A stretch of DNA of 7,136 nucleotides from CANLWN01 sp039815505 (GTDB lineage Bacteria > Bacteroidota > Bacteroidia > Flavobacteriales > Flavobacteriaceae), in assembly GCA_039815505.1 (NCBI GenBank), contig JBCBZE010000181.1, forward strand, positions 1 through 7,136, given 5' to 3'. The position numbers and the translations under genes are program-made. Under the pieces are notes generated by a model. The model saw nothing but the letters and a program-made list of their open reading frames with translations. It searched no databases and was not told the DNA's origin. Below are positions 5,846 to 7,136 of this stretch, piece by piece; position 1 is the first letter of the stretch; each line of letters begins with the position of its first letter.

Positions 5846-6202
5846 TTATATTTCTATGAGTCCATCATAATCCACTATATAATCTTCATTTAGGTATACC
5901 GGTAATTTTGTATCGACGGCATTGGCCAATCCCACGCCTGCATAGTAGGTTCTAGCATCAAACTTTTGGGCCTGTTCCTTTACCTTTTGCATTAGTATTA
6001 CATCATATTCTCTTGGGTTGTCCGGAAAAGACACATTTCGTACCACGATAAAATGTAAGCTTTTTTCTTTAAGACATACGAACTGAGGGTTTCTTTTGAG
6101 CTTACTGTTCACGCCCATAAACTCATATCCTTGAGCTTCCAATTGTCTGCCTACAATGTTCATGGCCAAATTATGCAACTCCTGTTCCGTAAGTTCCGTC
6201 AT
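5846..6202 (-). CDS. Conserved 118-aa protein of unknown function, linked to Na+-NQR genes
   Basis: 118 aa, soluble, with no signal peptide, membrane segment or cysteine cluster (one Cys, C43). It begins MTELTEQELHNLAMNIVGRQ, predicted helical, followed by beta-rich FVCLKEKSLHFIVVRNV (41-57), a charged helix MQKVKEQAQKFDARTYY (71-87) and an acidic C-terminus (YLNEDYIVDYDGLIEI). I recall homologues between nqrF and apbE in flavobacteria, often labelled as NqrF subunit. It has no ferredoxin, FAD or NADH motif, so that label would come from neighbourhood only. The alternating helix and strand pattern with a K-x-K/E-rich strand could suit a small nuclease-like alpha/beta fold, but no catalytic set can be assigned. 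It starts 66 bp after nqrF, beyond a terminator, and ends 3 bp before apbE, implying one transcript with apbE. A 7/8 -7-like box (minus-strand AAAATTTG, 6207-6214) ends 4 bp before the ATG but lacks a well-placed -33. Confidence 0.8.
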   Translation of the reverse strand: MTELTEQELHNLAMNIVGRQLEAQGYEFMGVNSKLKRNPQFVCLKEKSLHFIVVRNVSFPDNPREYDVILMQKVKEQAQKFDARTYYAGVGLANAVDTKLPVYLNEDYIVDYDGLIEI

Positions 6203-6217
6203 GATCCAAATTTTATC

Positions 6218-6245
6218 AAAAAAACCGATATAAAAATATCGGTTT
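6218..6245 (-). terminator. Intrinsic terminator after nqrF
   Basis: Read on the minus strand: AAACCGATAT, loop TTTT, ATATCGGTTT (plus-strand 6245-6236 and 6231-6222), a perfect 10-bp stem. It continues into a run of seven T (plus-strand A at 6218-6224). The plus-strand reading has no U-tract (CAATT follows), so it acts only on minus-strand transcription. It lies 24 bp after the nqrF stop and 20 bp before the next ATG, so it should end or attenuate nqr transcription ahead of the 118-aa gene and apbE. Confidence 0.85.
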
Positions 6246-6268
6246 CAATTCGTTGTCGATACGGTGTG

Positions 6269-7136
6269 TTACCCACCAAAATCATCAAATCGTATACTTT
6301 CGTCCGGGATACCAAAATCCTCTCCCATCTTCTGCACGGCCTTGTTCATTAGAGGTGGGCCACAGAAATAAAGTTCAATATCTTCTGGAGACTCATGATG
6401 GTTTAGGTAATTATCGATTACACAATTATGGATAAATCCAACAAAACCATCACCGGGCGCGTCCAAACTTTCCTTCACCTTCCAATTGTCCTCTTCCAAA
6501 GGTTCGGAAAGGGCCAGGTAAAACTTAAAGTTTGGAAACTCTTTTTCCAGTTCGTAAAAATGTTCTAGATAAAACAGCTCCCGTTTGGAACGGCCACCGT
6601 ACCAATAGGTTACTTTACGATTGGTCTTTAAGGTCTTAAACAAGTGGTATAAATGAGAACGCATGGGGGCCATTCCGGCACCACCACCTACATACAACAT
6701 TTCAGATTCCGATTCATTGATAAAGAATTCCCCGTAAGGGCCAGAAATAATGACCTTATCGCCTGGCTTCTGTGCAAAAATATACGAAGATGCCACACCT
6801 GGATTAACATCCATCCATCCGTTTTTGGAACGATCCCAAGGCGGTGTCGCTATACGTACATTCAGCATAATTTCCCTACCCTCGGCAGGAAAAGAGGCCA
6901 TGGAATATGCACGCTCTACGGTTTCCGTATTCTTCATTACGAGTGGCCAAAGGTTAAACTTGTCCCACTCCGCTTGAAATTTATCCGGTGTATCATGCTC
7001 ATCGGGGTGGGCTGTAATGTCTATGTCAGCATATTTTATTTCGCAATCGGGAATTTCTATCTGAATATACCCCCCAGCTTTATAGCCCATATCTTCGGGA
7101 ATCTCCACAACAAATTCCTTGATAAACGAAGCCACA
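6269..7136 (-). CDS. nqrF: Na+-translocating NADH:quinone reductase subunit F (C-terminal part; 5' end outside the window)
   Basis: The last 288 codons are present. The reading frame is open to the window edge, and the apparent GTG start at 7133-7135 is an internal Val. NqrF is the NADH-oxidising entry subunit of the Na+ pump in the cytoplasmic membrane. The visible part is the ferredoxin-NADP+ reductase-like domain. It has KAGGYIQIEIPD (19-30), FAD-binding ERAYSMASFP (74-83), NVRIATPPW (92-100), SGPYGEFF (131-138), NADH-binding YVGGGAGMAPMRSH (148-161), WYGGRSKRELFY (178-189), CGPPLMN (258-264) and the C-terminus DDFGG. The N-terminal membrane helix and 2Fe-2S domain (about 120-140 residues in the family) lie outside the window. 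Compared with the Vibrio protein as I recall it, there is an insertion of about ten acidic residues near 40-55. The nqrA-E genes are expected immediately to the right. Confidence 0.98.
   Translation of the reverse strand, partial: VASFIKEFVVEIPEDMGYKAGGYIQIEIPDCEIKYADIDITAHPDEHDTPDKFQAEWDKFNLWPLVMKNTETVERAYSMASFPAEGREIMLNVRIATPPWDRSKNGWMDVNPGVASSYIFAQKPGDKVIISGPYGEFFINESESEMLYVGGGAGMAPMRSHLYHLFKTLKTNRKVTYWYGGRSKRELFYLEHFYELEKEFPNFKFYLALSEPLEEDNWKVKESLDAPGDGFVGFIHNCVIDNYLNHHESPEDIELYFCGPPLMNKAVQKMGEDFGIPDESIRFDDFGG

Noticed and set aside
7133..7135. GTG as a start codon for nqrF
   Set aside because: The frame continues to the window edge, and the residues match the middle of NqrF. The iron-sulfur domain must lie outside the window.
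1..7136. CRISPR arrays, insertion sequences, tRNA or rRNA genes, phage or defence genes
   Set aside because: No regularly spaced repeats, transposase motifs, terminal inverted repeats or RNA gene signatures were seen. Every long gene belongs to an ordinary chromosomal family.

Overview
The window looks like ordinary chromosomal DNA from a marine member of the Flavobacteriaceae (Bacteroidota). The evidence is moderate-to-low GC, TAnnTTTG-type -7 promoter boxes, no convincing Shine-Dalgarno sequences, a Na+-pumping NADH:quinone reductase gene (nqrF) near apbE, and protein sequences of flavobacterial type. The genus cannot be fixed from the sequence alone. No CRISPR array, insertion sequence, tRNA, rRNA or phage gene was seen.

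Left part: positions 1-87 read as the last 28 codons of a hydrophobic plus-strand protein. A symmetric hairpin at 145-178 follows, which can terminate transcription from both sides. A small secreted ankyrin-repeat gene on the minus strand (198-593) converges on that hairpin. Its 229-bp divergent upstream region carries four TTAACA hexamers and a 12-bp direct repeat.

Middle part, plus strand: gpmI (cofactor-independent phosphoglycerate mutase) and, 6 bp later, a BtuF-like helical-backbone substrate-binding protein with no signal peptide. Then come map (type I methionine aminopeptidase) and an unusual class I SAM-dependent methyltransferase. gpmI, map and the methyltransferase each have a -7-like box very close to the start codon. 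For map the box lies so near the ATG that the mRNA should be leaderless or nearly so.

Right part, minus strand: the 3' part of nqrF, an intrinsic terminator, a conserved 118-aa protein of unknown function, and apbE. ApbE attaches FMN covalently to Nqr subunits, so the order nqrF - 118-aa gene - apbE is a maturation context for Na+-NQR. The terminator suggests that the two downstream genes are expressed at a lower level than nqr. The methyltransferase and apbE converge with their stop codons directly abutting (TAATTA).

No wholly new system is evident. The most interesting points are the methyltransferase with degenerate motif I and an apparently Cys-less zinc-ribbon relic, the signal-less substrate-binding protein, the 118-aa Nqr-linked protein, and the leaderless map promoter with the mini-ORF ahead of the methyltransferase.
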